The notes below the pieces were generated by a model, which saw nothing but the letters and a program-made list of their open reading frames with translations, was not told the origin of the DNA and made no database searches. Source: Viridothelium virens (lineage: Eukaryota > Ascomycota > Dothideomycetes > Trypetheliales > Trypetheliaceae). From it: DNA of 64,000 nt. The DNA is taken from assembly GCA_010094025.1 (NCBI GenBank), contig ML991834.1, positions 62,001 to 126,000 of the forward strand. The letters are read 5' to 3'. Below, piece after piece: positions 35,301-46,501 of this stretch (within the stretch, counting starts at the first letter, position 1; each line of letters begins with the position of its first letter). The translations under genes were made by a program, and so were the position numbers.

Positions 35301-37688
35301 GACCGGATCGGTCGACGATGCACAAGCTCTAACCTGCGAGCAATACATGCAGCAGACGTGGCCATCGTCGGGACAGTATGTTCTGAGTTTAGTCAAGGAC
35401 ATCATGCAGCGTGAAGGACGATTCAGTGTACAGTCATTGCCCAACGGTACGAGGCTCATTGGGTCGTATGATCAATCATCGCTCGCCTGCCGGGTCCGTG
35501 GAGACATGCAATCGATAGCAGAGGTTGGTGAGCAACTCGCATGGCTGGCTGCGGCGCTACGCCCATCTCCAAGCCAGTCGGGTGTGTCCCTCTGTACACC
35601 CTCCGTGGGCACTTTTAATAGGGCAAGCGTAAAGCTCTATATGAGCGGGATGCCAATTACCGAGCCAATGTGCAGCATCTATTCTACAATTGAGGAACAT
35701 CAGGATATTTGCAAGATAGAAAACGGGAAATGCTGACATAACATGTTTAAGAATCCCGTAGTGGTAACGGGATTCCCTACACCAAAGAGGTCTGTAGGTA
35801 TCAGAGGCCTAGACGTTCCTCTTGAAATGATGGCAGCACTGATTCAAACCGAACGGATCAATCTTTTCAACGAATCTCTATACCTCAAAGGCTTTTCGAG
35901 CATGTTATCTTTGACAGCACAGGTTGCAGAATTTATAATGTGGCACTTATATTTTCACAATGATGGTAGCCATGTCTCATACCTTGAGGACGACTCCTTC
36001 TGTCAGGACCAACCAAGCACGTCAGACTTGGAAAGATGCCGACATATAGTGGGCTGGCTACCTGAAGCTGAATGCTGTGCCGGTAAGCTCGTCGATAATG
36101 AAAGGATTTTCTCTGACGTTAACTTGCTTCTTTCAATAGGTGCTGCTAATGCTAAATATTCTGTGTTCCCATCCACACTCCCAGAACCCTCTCCGGGTTG
36201 TGTACTGGAAAAGGTTTCCATCAGTGCTGGCAAAATTGTCGCAGGTAGTGGCACAATTGCCCGTGGCACCAGAGATATACCACTTCATGTGTCTCGAACT
36301 GAGCTTGTCCCGAAGCTTCAATGGTTACACGCAAAGTATATGGTATTGTGGGACGAGGCTGACGAACGGGGTTGGCTTGTAAATGGTACCAGCACTTTGC
36401 TCCATCTACTCCGGGCTTCGTTGGAACACAACAGAAGCGATCCATTTCAGTCTGCGTTTCTTTTCCACTCAGAAAATTGGGAAGAGGCGCCTGTCACACA
36501 CACCACTGACTCAGCCATCGGTGTCCTCCTGAATCAATCAAACTTGGAACTAAAGATCTACCCGGAAAGATCGGAAGTGTGGGAAGAGCGTACGCAGAGA
36601 GAAAATGGGGAATGGGAGACTGTCTCAAAGAGAAAGGACAGCTACTACTGCGTTGGCGATCGAGTGAAGAACTGTACAGTGTTTTGGAGAAAACCATTGA
36701 GCATCAAGCGGGAATCAATGGTAAGGCAGGAATCAATTTATCTTTGGATCCCCGGAAACGCCTTGAAGGCTGGGAGTTTTCAGATATAGCAAGATCTCGA
36801 GATCCCTTCTACCCACGTGTAGCAGCGCTCCCTACAGTTGGCAACGGATGGATAAATCTTATCCAAGAAATAAATGCAGTAACGCTCTTCGGACGAGGCT
36901 ATGGCAGCATCATAAAACCTGCAGGCACGAGCACAGTGTGCCCTCTTTGGAGGGATTTGCCTAAGCACAAGTACTACCTCGCTGCCTGTACGACTGATGT
37001 CAAGCAGATAATGGAAGATTATCGAGGCGATCCGCATACAAACCCTCTGAAGCTTACCCGGAATATTGACTGGCAGATACCTGATTGCGTTCTGGACGAA
37101 TGCAGATGCATGTCTACTTATACCATGGACACGGGAAAAGCTACATGTTCATCAGCATTACCAACTATAAGATCTTTACTTCGCCTGAAAAGCTTTGAGT
37201 CAGAGGCAGCAACTGCAGAGCATTCTGAGTACGTACAGGTTCTACTACCCTCGAAGTCCAAACCCCGCAAGTCAAGGACGAACTCGAACTTAAGTCTACC
37301 GAGACTTGACAATCGTGGTGCTTTGATCTTTAGTCACAACGAAGCCCTCTCGTGGTCCAAGAAGGCGCCAGCAGGGTACGAGACCCCAATTACGGATAGT
37401 GGCCTAGGCTCAAGCCTTCATACTTCTCAATCACTCTCTGGTGAAGTTCTGGATCCCGTAGGGAGCTCTGATGTATCTGCTGCTTTAGGCACAGAGTCCT
37501 CAGAAGCAACTACAGAAGAATCATCGTCTCAAAGAAATCCTCAGCAAAGTTCCCAGACATCTGCGTCTCTCAGTGAAGAGCGGTTAAGCAACAGTTCACG
37601 GAGGGACTCTCCAAAAAGACGTAGGGTTGCGAGCCCGGCTGCCCTGCCGTCCGAGCTCAGCTTCGTTAATCATGACCAACTCACTTGA
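32351..37688 (+). pseudogene. Decayed SANT-like plus large uncharacterised fungal domain protein
   Basis: The pieces follow one another on the + strand. The N-terminus MDDRSSASNIPPNMLDSRK (32351) meets a stop before a likely donor at 32529. Exons around 32584-33239, 33289-33541 and 33596-34284 join in frame and encode a SANT/Myb-like module (EEDQLLMKLKEEEKLSWNDI, ALQMRYKRLHERTRAW, WEKNKLDIISDK, DFGASERWPAKLCGRKLQEI). Then follows a Ser/Pro-rich linker and KASRLMGRRATPMAEVSPRK. The second half (34768-37688) belongs to an uncharacterised fungal family that I recognise by NPVVVTGFPTPKR, VNGTSTLLHLLRASLEHN and NAVTLFGRGYGSIIKPAG. It is broken by an in-frame TGA (35734-35736, where a Trp is expected) and by a frame change near 36665. 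A MITE sits at 34554-34724. The function of the family is unknown; it is a host gene in decay. Confidence 0.65.
34554..34724. mobile_element. 171-bp hairpin MITE with TA target duplication
   Basis: The termini are inverted copies: the left end begins CGGCGGCTGGGGGGTTCCTC and the reverse complement of the right end begins CGGCGGCTTGGGCGTTCCTC. TA dinucleotides flank both ends (34552-34553 and 34725-34726). The inverted similarity does not stop at the ends; inner segments (TGTTATGACC and GGTCATAACA, CATGTTAA and TTAACATG) continue it almost to a short central loop, so the whole element can fold into one hairpin. No coding capacity. The size, TA duplication and foldback form indicate a Tc1/mariner-related MITE. 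It lies within the decayed SANT-like gene, in or next to an intron. Confidence 0.8.
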
Positions 37689-38201
37689 TCTATGGGATCC
37701 ACAAATGCTAAAGACAGCTTTAGTTCTGCTGACCGTTCAGCTGAGAGTACAGCGGCTGCAGATGATGATTTATCGAAGGACCGTATCGTAGTACATTAAC
37801 TACATCTCCTCAGAGTACTAAGATCGAGAATGCAGGCATTCTCATAGACTTGGGCTACAATCTTGTCACTCATCTCATGAAATCAAATCATAGCCCCAGT
37901 GTAGTCGACTTAAACTACACAGCCGTAGGTCGGATGTAGAAGAGTAGACATCCAGTCTGGATTATCGAATTCGAAGGCATACATACACCCCACAATAGAA
38001 TACAGTCGGCACAAAAATGCCAGATGTAAAACAAAGCTCAAGAATCCAGAATGCCATGAATCCGACAGAGAAAGGAGAAATTATAAGATGCGAATCTGGC
38101 CTTGCACGACCATTAAAGACCGCTGGCTTTCATCCCCTCCCCTCTGCCCCCATCCTTCCCTTTCCCTCCCTTCCTCCAATTCCACCAGTCGGCCCCGCCT
38201 T
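37689..38201. other. Intergenic, with a possible lost C-terminus
   Basis: After the last stop of the decayed gene the same frame stays open for about 35 codons with Ser-rich sequence (SMGSTNAKDSFSSADRSAES), which may be former C-terminal coding. The rest, up to the 3' end of the glycogen synthase gene, shows nothing else. Confidence 0.35.
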
Positions 38202-40631
38202 TCACGCCACATCCCCATTCACCAACGCCGCGCCCGTCCCCAGCACCACCGGCGTCCCTGTCCCCGTCCCCGTCCCACTACCACTACCCATCGTAGCGCT
38301 CTCGCCCTTGGTCTTCAGCGTCAGCGGAAACGGATACTCATCGGGATCCTCCTCCTCCGGCAGCTTCCAAGCGATGTAGTCCTCGGTGCTGAGGCCCTCG
38401 CGTCCCTCTTGCAGGGAGGCGAAGTCGCCGGGCGTCATCATGCCGGAGCGGTCGCGGGGAGAGCCCGGGGCGGAGAGCGGGCGCGAGACTTTCAGCTCGG
38501 TGCCGTCGAAGAAGCCGGGTTCTTCGGAGGTGTCGGTGTCGAAGGAGGTGGGGTATGCTGGGGTGAATATTAGTCGGAGCATATTTTGGAGGTGATGGGA
38601 AGGGGGGTGGTGAGAGGGGAGGTGCTGCTGTGGGAAATTGGATTGTGGATAGAAAGAACGCACCTCGGCGCAGGGCGAGCTGTCGCGCCTTCACGTACTC
38701 CATGCCCATGCGCTTCCAGTCTAGGAGATCGCTTAGTCGCTCGGTGCGGTTGCGCTGATTGATGCGCTGGCGCTTGCTCTTGCGGGTGAACTCGAACATG
38801 TAGTCGCACAATTGATTGACGCTGTCGTCGACGCCCTTCATGCGGCGATCGACGATGTAGATGCCATAGTCGGCTGCGTTCTCGATTAGCTCCTCCATGT
38901 AACATCCAAAGCCTGATAGATTCGTCGTGATGCTCGGTACGCCCATGACTGTGCACTCGGCAGGTGTGTAGCCCCAGGGCTCGTAGTAGGAGGCGAAGAC
39001 ACCCATGTGGGTGCCGCGTACGAAATCATCGTAGTCCAGGGGGAGCACAGGGTTCGCAGAGTTGAGGAATTCGGGATGAAAGATGACTTTGACGCGGTCA
39101 GAAGGGTGGTTGAAGAGCTGGCACCGCCGGATTTGGTTCAGGATCGGATCATCACTGTCATTGACCATGTTATGCGTAACAATTGGTGGAAGCGTTGTTC
39201 GCTTCATTGCGAAGAGTCGCCGCCGGAGCATGATTTTATCTGTCGACGTGATTAACTCCTTGTCTTCAGGGAGTTCTTGACCCTCGTGCCATGCAAGGCT
39301 TCGCTCGAACAACTTCTTTCCAACATTTTGTTCGACCACGCGCACCGTATCTTGGAGTGATTTGATGACGGCTTGGCCTTTGAGTGCTTCGACTGTAAGG
39401 GACGTGGTTTGCGCTGGCATGATAATGAATGCAACGACAGTCGTATTTGATCCTGCACTCTTCATACGGTGGTTCAAACGCGCCAGAGACTCGATGAACA
39501 TGTCCACACCTTTATTTCGGTATTCGTATCGTCCAGCGGTGAACAAGTAGAGAGTATTTTCCGGATCGAAGTCATTATGGCCGTAGAAGTGTCCTCGGAC
39601 AAAGTCGGCGATGCGCTGTTTGGACTGCTGATGTAGATTTTGAAATTCGTGGGTTGCTGAGAATTTTTTGACATTGAGACCATTAGGTAGGACGCCATCG
39701 GGTTTCCTCTTGAGTAGATGTTCGCTTTCATAGGCCGTAATGTGGGAGACTGTGGTGAAAACGTCGGCAGAGTGTGCTGCTCCGCGCTCAATGCAGTATC
39801 GATGGTAGATGCCACGCTTGCCAGCTTCAGCATCAACATCGAAGTATTGGAGATTGTTATAAAAATCCACCGATCCTGCACAAAGATATCTGCCGAGTAG
39901 GGTGGCATGTGTGGTGAAAATGGTGGTCACATCTATCCGTCGTTTTCTGCAGAGCGGTAGAGCAACGCCAGCAAGCCACTCGTGAAATTGTGCAACAACG
40001 GCTCGTTCCTGTTCGTGATAGACATACTGTACTTCATCAGCTTCGCTCACATATCATTGTAAGTCAGGATAACTTACTTCGCCCAAAAACCATGCAATAA
40101 CGTATCCAAAAACTATAGCCTCATTCGTTTCCCCATCGTCTGGAGGTGAGGGTATGCCAGCAATTGACCAGAGGTCTCCCTTCCACTCGTCTAGCTTATA
40201 GTATGCCGTCTTGGTGTCGAAAAGCAGAACTCGAGGTGCTCCGTCAATGAGCCACCGTCCGTACAATGTTTTGATCCCTCGGTCTCCCATAGACTTTATT
40301 GTCTTGATCAATGCAGGGTCCTTGGGCTGAATTTCTTCCACTTCGACTTGTGCCTACCCACTCAGCATATGAGACCCAAAAGTTCTCTAGAGCGTAACAT
40401 ACAGAAGCGTAATTGAGGGGACCGAGCATGGTGTATCGCGCGCCATACTCGGCAGTGGTGACTTGAGCTTTGGACTTAAGGACTGAGTAGATACCGCCGA
40501 CTGTCCAGCAATCAGTACCAAACCTTCAATTCAAGTATTCAAGTGTTCAACTATTTACCTCGATTTGCGACTTCTGTTGCTACCTCAAAGAGGAGGTGAT
40601 TGCTCACGTCCCTTCGAGGTAAGTCGCCCAT
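38202..40631 (-). CDS. GSY1: Glycogen synthase
   Basis: Five exons on the reverse strand join in frame: 40559-40631, 40403-40500, 40078-40353, 38664-40026 and 38202-38557, giving 721 residues. The start reads [20 protein letters not shown], with [20 protein letters not shown] across the first intron. Other family landmarks are [61 protein letters not shown] and [20 protein letters not shown], the last containing the catalytic EPWGYTPAE region. The enzyme (GT3 family) transfers glucose from UDP-glucose to glycogen in the cytosol. The Ser/Pro-rich C-terminus ([15 protein letters not shown]) matches the phosphoregulated tail of fungal and animal enzymes. Length is normal. The 3' exon is a skew patch. 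Confidence 0.96.
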
Positions 40632-41979
40632 AGCGGCGGCTGATTGAGCTCAAAACAGAAGGCAAGGGTGATTGCACGGCGCAGAGTAAGGAACGGGAAT
40701 TTTCAAAGTTACGTAGAAGAGTGGAATTGCGGGTGGTCCGGAGCCAAGGGGGTTCTTTAGGGGTCTTAGCAGGAGCTGGGATGCTTGTGGGTCTTGGAGG
40801 AGGCAGTGGAGAAAAGGCTGGGGTGGAGTGGGTGGCAGCGTTGCTCTCCCGCCAAGGAATAAGCCGTCTGCAAAAATTTCCAATGGCACAAGACTATCTC
40901 CGCAACGGCTTTTGATCATGTGCAAAGAAATAAGAAGCCATCAAGCATCAATGGAAAGCTTGAGAAGCCTGCGGAGAGCTTGGTGGCTCCATAGTTGATC
41001 CGCAGATCGACCAAGCTGTCGATTGCGGGGTGACGTTTTGCTGTATGACTTCAGAGAGTTCCCCGAGCTTTCGAATCAGAAGAGCATGTTCCCAATTCCT
41101 ACCCTAGTTATCGTATACCTGCTTGGTACACGTTCAGCTTGCAAAAAAAGGTTCTGCTCGACCATCATCAGCTCACTGATGGTCGCCCTGCGCACATCTT
41201 ACGCACATCCTGTACCCCTAACATCCAGCATGTGAAGCCAACCGGGCTCGTGAAAGCTATCAGGTACCTGTCTCTTTGTAACTTCAACCCCGCATTCCTG
41301 CAAAGCTAATCCATGCGCGTCGGTCAAACCGAGCTCGGAGGAAATTAGATTAGCCAATCATTGAGCCTTTGCCCCCACGACAAGGTGGGCCAGATCCAAG
41401 CTGATCTTTTTTAGACAGTACGTCAGATCAAGTGCATCGCAAAAGTATCAAGATTTCAGCTCTACATATTTTATGAGGGCTTGCTATCTTCTATGTTTCT
41501 GAGCAAGGCTACTTGCCCGCCGCGCAGTTGGCACAGGCAATGACACAAGAATCACCTGTACATATGATTGTTAGGGAGCGTTCTGCTATGAATATTGGGC
41601 ATGGGGCACTACTTGTTACTTCTAAATGAAAGTTTCTCAAGTGTTCTCTAGAGCGAATGAATTAATGAATTGTAAGGTACCTTATGAAACACCAAAAACC
41701 CTGAAATGCTTAGTCATTCATTGAACCCTCATGCACCGATCAGACTCGAGTCCTTTAGGCATGAGAAAACGCAGAGTGGGTCACTCCGATCTGTGCTAAA
41801 CGTACAGTGATTCTAAGCCTTCATTTCATGAATCTGCACTGCGTTGGTCAAGATGATACTCGACCGTATATGAATTGGATTTACCGAACCAACCATTCCT
41901 TGCTAACTTCTCGCCGTGTATCACTTTGTTTCTTCGCAGGCTCATCAGAAGCATTGCGCTGAGACAGAATTCTTTCAAG
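40632..41979. other. Divergent intergenic region
   Basis: About 1.35 kb between the glycogen synthase and FAD oxidoreductase starts, so both promoters lie here. Frames present are short and not protein-like. No repeat or RNA gene is seen. Confidence 0.35.
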
Positions 41980-43718
41980 ATGAAAAATGTCCAGCCGTTT
42001 TTCCAGCCGCTCCCGAGGTCTGGCCCAACCTCTATCTTTTCTAGAATCTCTCGAAGAATCCCCGTCGCCCAAAGCTCGCAGTTTTGTATCGTATCACGTC
42101 AGAAAATACATACTTCAAACCCATTCGATGCCCATCATCGGGCCGTTTCCAAAATCTCCTCCGCCGTCCAAGATTTTCACCGCCGTGGCGAGCGCTTTCG
42201 AATCACTCACGGTTCCACAAACTCCACTCGACGATCCAAAAAAGGCAGAAATCTAATCGATACAAGCGAGCTTTCAAATGTATTACACATTGATACGAAA
42301 GCACGAACCGCAATGGTTGAGCCGAATGTGTCCATGGATCGATTAGTCGAAGCGACACTGGAGCACAGTCTGATACCACCAGTAGTAATGGACTTCCCTG
42401 GCATTACTGTAGGAGCTTCGGAGTACTGAAAGAGAAGTCTCTATGGCTAATGAGGGGTAATAGGTGGGCGGTGGCTATGCGGGAACTTCAGGAGAGAGCA
42501 GTTCATTCAAATACGGGTTCTTTGATCGGACACTGAACTCCGTTGAGATGGTCCTTGCTAACGGGGAAGTCCTCAATGCTTTTGATACGGAAAATGCCGA
42601 TTTATTTCATGGTGCGGCCGGTGCTGTGGGAACAATGGGCGTGACGACGCTGGCGGAGCTGAAGCTTGTGAAAGCCAAGAAATACGTACGGACAACGTAT
42701 CATCTCGCTCGTAGCGTCGATGAGGCGATCAGGGTGATTGAGAAGTCAACAAATGACCCGATGCTGGATTTTGTGGATGGTATCGTCTTTTCAAAGGACC
42801 AAGCCGCTGTCATTACTGGCTACATGACCGATGAAAGCACCTCTCGAATCCAATGCTTTAGCGATCCTTGGGATCCGTGGTTCTACATACACGTCCAAGA
42901 CGCCATCTCCAAGCGCCACAGTCCCGTTACCGAAACCATTCCTCTCGCCGAATATCTCTTCCGCTACGATCGCGGCGGCTTCTGGGTCGGCAAATCCGCA
43001 TTCGAGTATTTCCATTTTCCCTTCAATAAATACACCCGCTGGTGGCTCGACGACTTCTTACACACACGGTATTGTCCCCCTCCTCTCTCCGCTTCCTTGA
43101 ATTCCATCGAGATCCCAATTGACACCATCTTTCAGCATGCTCTATACCGCCCTTCACGCCAGCCCCTACGCCCGCCCTTACTTCGTCCAAGACCTCGCCC
43201 TTCCGTTCTCCACAGCCTCATCCTTCATCAACCATGTCGACGAAACCCTCTCCATCTACCCTCTCTGGCTCTGTCCGCTTCGCCAATCTCCACTCCCTAC
43301 CATGCACCCACATCATGCATCCTCACACCCGTCGCCCCTTCTCAACATTGGGGTGTGGGGATGGGGTCCACGTGACCCGCGCGCCTTCGTGGCTGCGAAT
43401 CGGGAGCTGGAGAAGAAGGTCAGGGACCTGGGGGGAATGAAGTGGCTGTATGCGCAGACGTATTATGGGGAGGAGGATTTTTGGGGGATGTTTGATAGGG
43501 AATGGTATGAGGATCTGAGGGAAAAGTATCAAGCAAAGGGGTTGCCGAGTGTGTGGGACAAGGTGCATGTGGATGAGGAGTCGGAGGTCAGAGCGAGAGA
43601 GGGTTGGTGGGCATGGGTGAAGGGACTGTGGCCGGTGCCGGGGGTTTATGGGATTTGGAAGGCGATAAGGAGTGGAAGTTATGTGGAGGCGAGGAGAGCG
43701 AGATGGAGGGGGAAGTGA
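41980..43718 (+). CDS. FAD-linked oxidoreductase, DHCR24/Dwarf1-like
   Basis: Three exons, 41980-42408, 42464-43068 and 43136-43718, join in frame to 538 residues. The start is an ATG (MKNVQPFFQPLPRSGPTSIF); the Arg-rich N-terminus could be a targeting sequence. The FAD_binding_4 domain shows FRITHGSTNSTR, VEPNVSMDRLVEATLEHSLI, MDFPGITVGGGYAGTSGESS (created across intron 1) and NADLFHGAAGAVGTMGVTTL. The C-terminal part has VQDLALPF and YPLWLCPLR, as in delta-24 sterol reductases. Family members reduce sterol side-chain double bonds with FAD and NADPH; in fungi the natural substrate is not established. The last exon carries a C-to-G skew flip near 43390. Confidence 0.88.
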
Positions 43719-44067
43719 AACGAAGTATGGATTTGCGAGGACAGAGTTGCCTGATTGAACCTATTTGCTAGATCTGTGATCTTCAACCCTCTCTGCAGGG
43801 GGCCTGATTTGGGAGAGGTGAGAGAATAGACCGCATTGGAGACTGAGTACCGCTAGAGACTTTCCATAGAGTCTCTCATGGCGTTAGATACTACCGCAGC
43901 GATGCGAACTTCCAATCGAAGACATTTCTCTTCTACTGTGGTAGTAAAAAGAGGCTGCACAGGTCTTTTTGCACCAAAATATCACTAAGCTTTCTAGCTC
44001 TGGGTATACGGACCACTCCAAAACCACTGATCTCCCGTGCCCACACTTCTGGCCCTCAAACAGTCTC
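43719..44067. other. Short convergent intergenic region
   Basis: About 350 bp between the 3' ends of the FAD oxidoreductase (+) and the NIF3-like gene (-). Nothing else is seen. Confidence 0.3.
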
Positions 44068-45542
44068 TCAAAGCTCCGCCTTACTAATCATAATCCCATA
44101 CGGATCGCGATCCACTTCACTCACCTCCACATTCACCTCCTCATCCTCCAACGCCTCCTTCCAATCCTCCGACATCCCCTCCGTTCCCTGCTCCTCCCTC
44201 CTCACCATCGCCCACTCCTCTTCCACCTGCGCCTGCAACTGCCCCCTCAACACACTATGCAAAAACCCCCTCTCCGTATTACTATGAAACAGCGCAATGA
44301 CACTCTGTCCACGCTCAATCGCCGCCAGCGCCTCATGATGGCTCAGCTCCCCCGTAAACAGCAAGTCGACGTCGTCGAGCCCCGCGAATAACGAGCCGCC
44401 GGACCCGGCGCAGATCCCCACGCTCGACACCATCACGGAGTCGAGGCTCGCGCCTTGTGGGATCGCGATCGGGAAGCCTTTCGGGTTGCCGAGTCCTCGT
44501 CCGATGCGCTCGATTAGTGCGAGGAAGGGCTGGGGGCGGGGAAAGCGCACGATGCGGCCCATGCCGGCGCCGGGGTGGGAGGGTAGCGAGAGGGGTTGGA
44601 TGGTGTGGCGGGTGTGGTCGAAGGCGTCGCTGTGAAGGAGGAGGGGTGGTTAGCGAGAAGAGTTTGGATGATGCGGAGTGGGAGAGGGCCTATGGGCTTA
44701 CAGCTTGAGATCTGGCTCTTTGATGTCGGCTTGAGAAGGGTGGTGTTGCAGCATGTAGACTGGGCGTTTTGGTGGTGCAAGTGACATGTCCTCTTGTGTA
44801 TCCGTGCCTTTATCTTTATCTGTGTCTTTATCTGTGTCTTTAGATTTTGTGCCGGCATCTTGAGCCCCGTTCTCCTTGGCGTCTTTATCTTCTTTCTTTT
44901 GCGGCACGCTGACGGGAGTCCCCGTCACGATATCTGCAAGCCAATCCCCAAGACCACCCGGTGCAGCGTCGATCGCAGTATGGGGACAGTATACCTGAGG
45001 TTCGTAAGTCCCAGGCCGAGCGTTCAGCAACGGATTTTCATTCTCGTACACTGATCCCCTCAGCCGCTAATCTCAGTAACGACTGCTGCTGACTATTCGC
45101 TAATGTGAGGGATTTGAGGCCTCTGAAGATGATTGGATCTACGCTTGGAGAGAAATCAGGTCGAGACTCCAAAAGGCATCTCTGGTTGATACGCACGGTA
45201 GGCCACTATGACGGAATCTTGTCGCTCAATGGCTTCGTCTACCACTGCCTTGGTGAGGTCCACGGTGAGGAGAATCGAGTTCATCTGTCTCCGTAGAGGA
45301 TCGAACGGAGCTTCTAGAAGCACTTGACCAGAACTTTAGTGACATGCTTCTCCAAAAAAGTGGACGCGCACTCACGGCCAGTATTATCCCAGCTCTTATC
45401 TGCTAATTGTTCGGGATATCTGTCGAACCGTGTAAGTATATGACTCTTTCGATCGCTGCATCTGGGGGCCGCTTGCTTACAGTTTCCTCATTGCATTGAC
45501 GACCGCCCTTGAGAACGGGGCTGTAGTCGGTTTCGAGGCCAT
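44068..45542 (-). CDS. NIF3-like protein (NGG1-interacting factor 3 family)
   Basis: Six exons on the reverse strand join in frame: 45481-45542, 45376-45419, 45197-45322, 45050-45138, 44702-44994 and 44068-44629, giving 391 residues. The start MASKPTTAPFSRAVVNAMRK is followed by LYPEQLADKSWDNTGLLLEA, the classic NIF3 opening. Metal-site motifs are VAYHPIIFRG, YCPHTAIDAAPGGLGDWLAD, GELSHHEA and HSNTERG. NIF3 proteins are conserved dimetal proteins of unclear biochemistry, linked to GTP cyclohydrolase-like folds. A Lys/Asp-rich low-complexity insert (TKSKDTDKDTDKDKGTDTQE) interrupts the fold after the third motif, longer than in bacterial relatives. The 3' exon is a C-to-G skew patch. Confidence 0.9.
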
Positions 45543-45841
45543 ACTAATGGCACGTCGAGCTGTAGTAGAAAACATACGAAATCTAAAGATCTACGAAGCT
45601 CTAGACCATATCATAGATCTACCCTGTGCTATCCCTGTCAGAGCTTATGATTGGGCATGTTAGCCGGCTCGGCAGACTTGCTAGATTCATCGAAGTTCGA
45701 TTGTAATCTAATCAATCTCCTGATCGGTTTCCTTATTATCAATCAATCTAGATTAGTCGTCCTCCCTCGACCAAATTAAAGCTTCAAGTCCTTTCATTGT
45801 ACGGGATCAATTAGTAGTCCCGCCTTTCCAAGTTTTCAGAC
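45543..45841. promoter_or_regulatory. Shared divergent promoter, NIF3-like and BolA-like genes
   Basis: Only 299 bp separate the two starts, so the pair must share or abut regulatory sequence. A direct pair of AATCAATCT/AATCTAATCAATCT motifs lies near 45705-45750, and a CCAAAT-type box (CCAAATTAAAG) lies near 45770. These are seen in sequence; any regulatory role is inference. Confidence 0.4.
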
Positions 45842-46292
45842 ATGAGCGCACGAACGGACGCCGAAGCCTCCCGGAACCAGGCTGTCACAGGCATAACTCC
45901 AGATACCTTGCGGGTTAAGCTTGTAGAAAAGCTTGAAGCTCAACACGTGCAGATTGAAGATCTATCAGGTATCCCGCCCCAGATCCTTCTCGTTTGCTAC
46001 TCCCTCCTGTAATGTTCGGGTCACGTCCAAGTTTATTCAGCCAATCAGCTTCATTGTCTTTACATCAGTCGCACTTTCATATCCGTATGTAACTAATATC
46101 GTCCTTATAGGTGGCTGCGGCCAAATGTTCGAAGCCATAATAGTGTCGCCACAATTCGCAAAGAAGACCACGCTGGCGAGACATCGGCTTGTGAATGGAA
46201 CCTTGAAGGATGAGATTGCTGCAATTCACGCATGGACACCAAAGTGTTTTACGCCAGAGGAATGGGAAAAGAAGAAAGTTGAAACGTCATGA
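45842..46292 (+). CDS. BOL2: BolA-like protein
   Basis: Two exons, 45842-45968 and 46111-46292, join in frame to 102 residues. The start is [20 protein letters not shown]. The BolA fold is evident: [20 protein letters not shown], then [20 protein letters not shown] and [20 protein letters not shown]. The Cys in GGCGQMF and the His in ARHRLVN are the positions that bind a shared [2Fe-2S] cluster with monothiol glutaredoxin in Fra2/BOL2 proteins. In yeast this cytosolic pair reports iron status to Aft1. Most filamentous ascomycetes lack Aft1 and regulate iron otherwise, so here a role in cluster delivery is more likely. The symbol is by family resemblance; a mitochondrial BolA3 type is less likely as there is no clear presequence. 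Confidence 0.85.
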
Positions 46293-46501
46293 TAAGACAC
46301 CAGCAGGAGGAGCTCTATTTGACATTCGATACTGCATAGCGCCGGCGCAAGATTTCGGTGTCCTTCTAAGCAGAACTCTAGCGAATACGTGTTGAATGCA
46401 AGATTTTTTTCAACGCCAAGCCACCCCAATTGTTGCATGTCTATCCAGAAAAACCACGCCAAATGTATCACATTCACCAAAAATCGCCTGACATTTCATC
46501 A

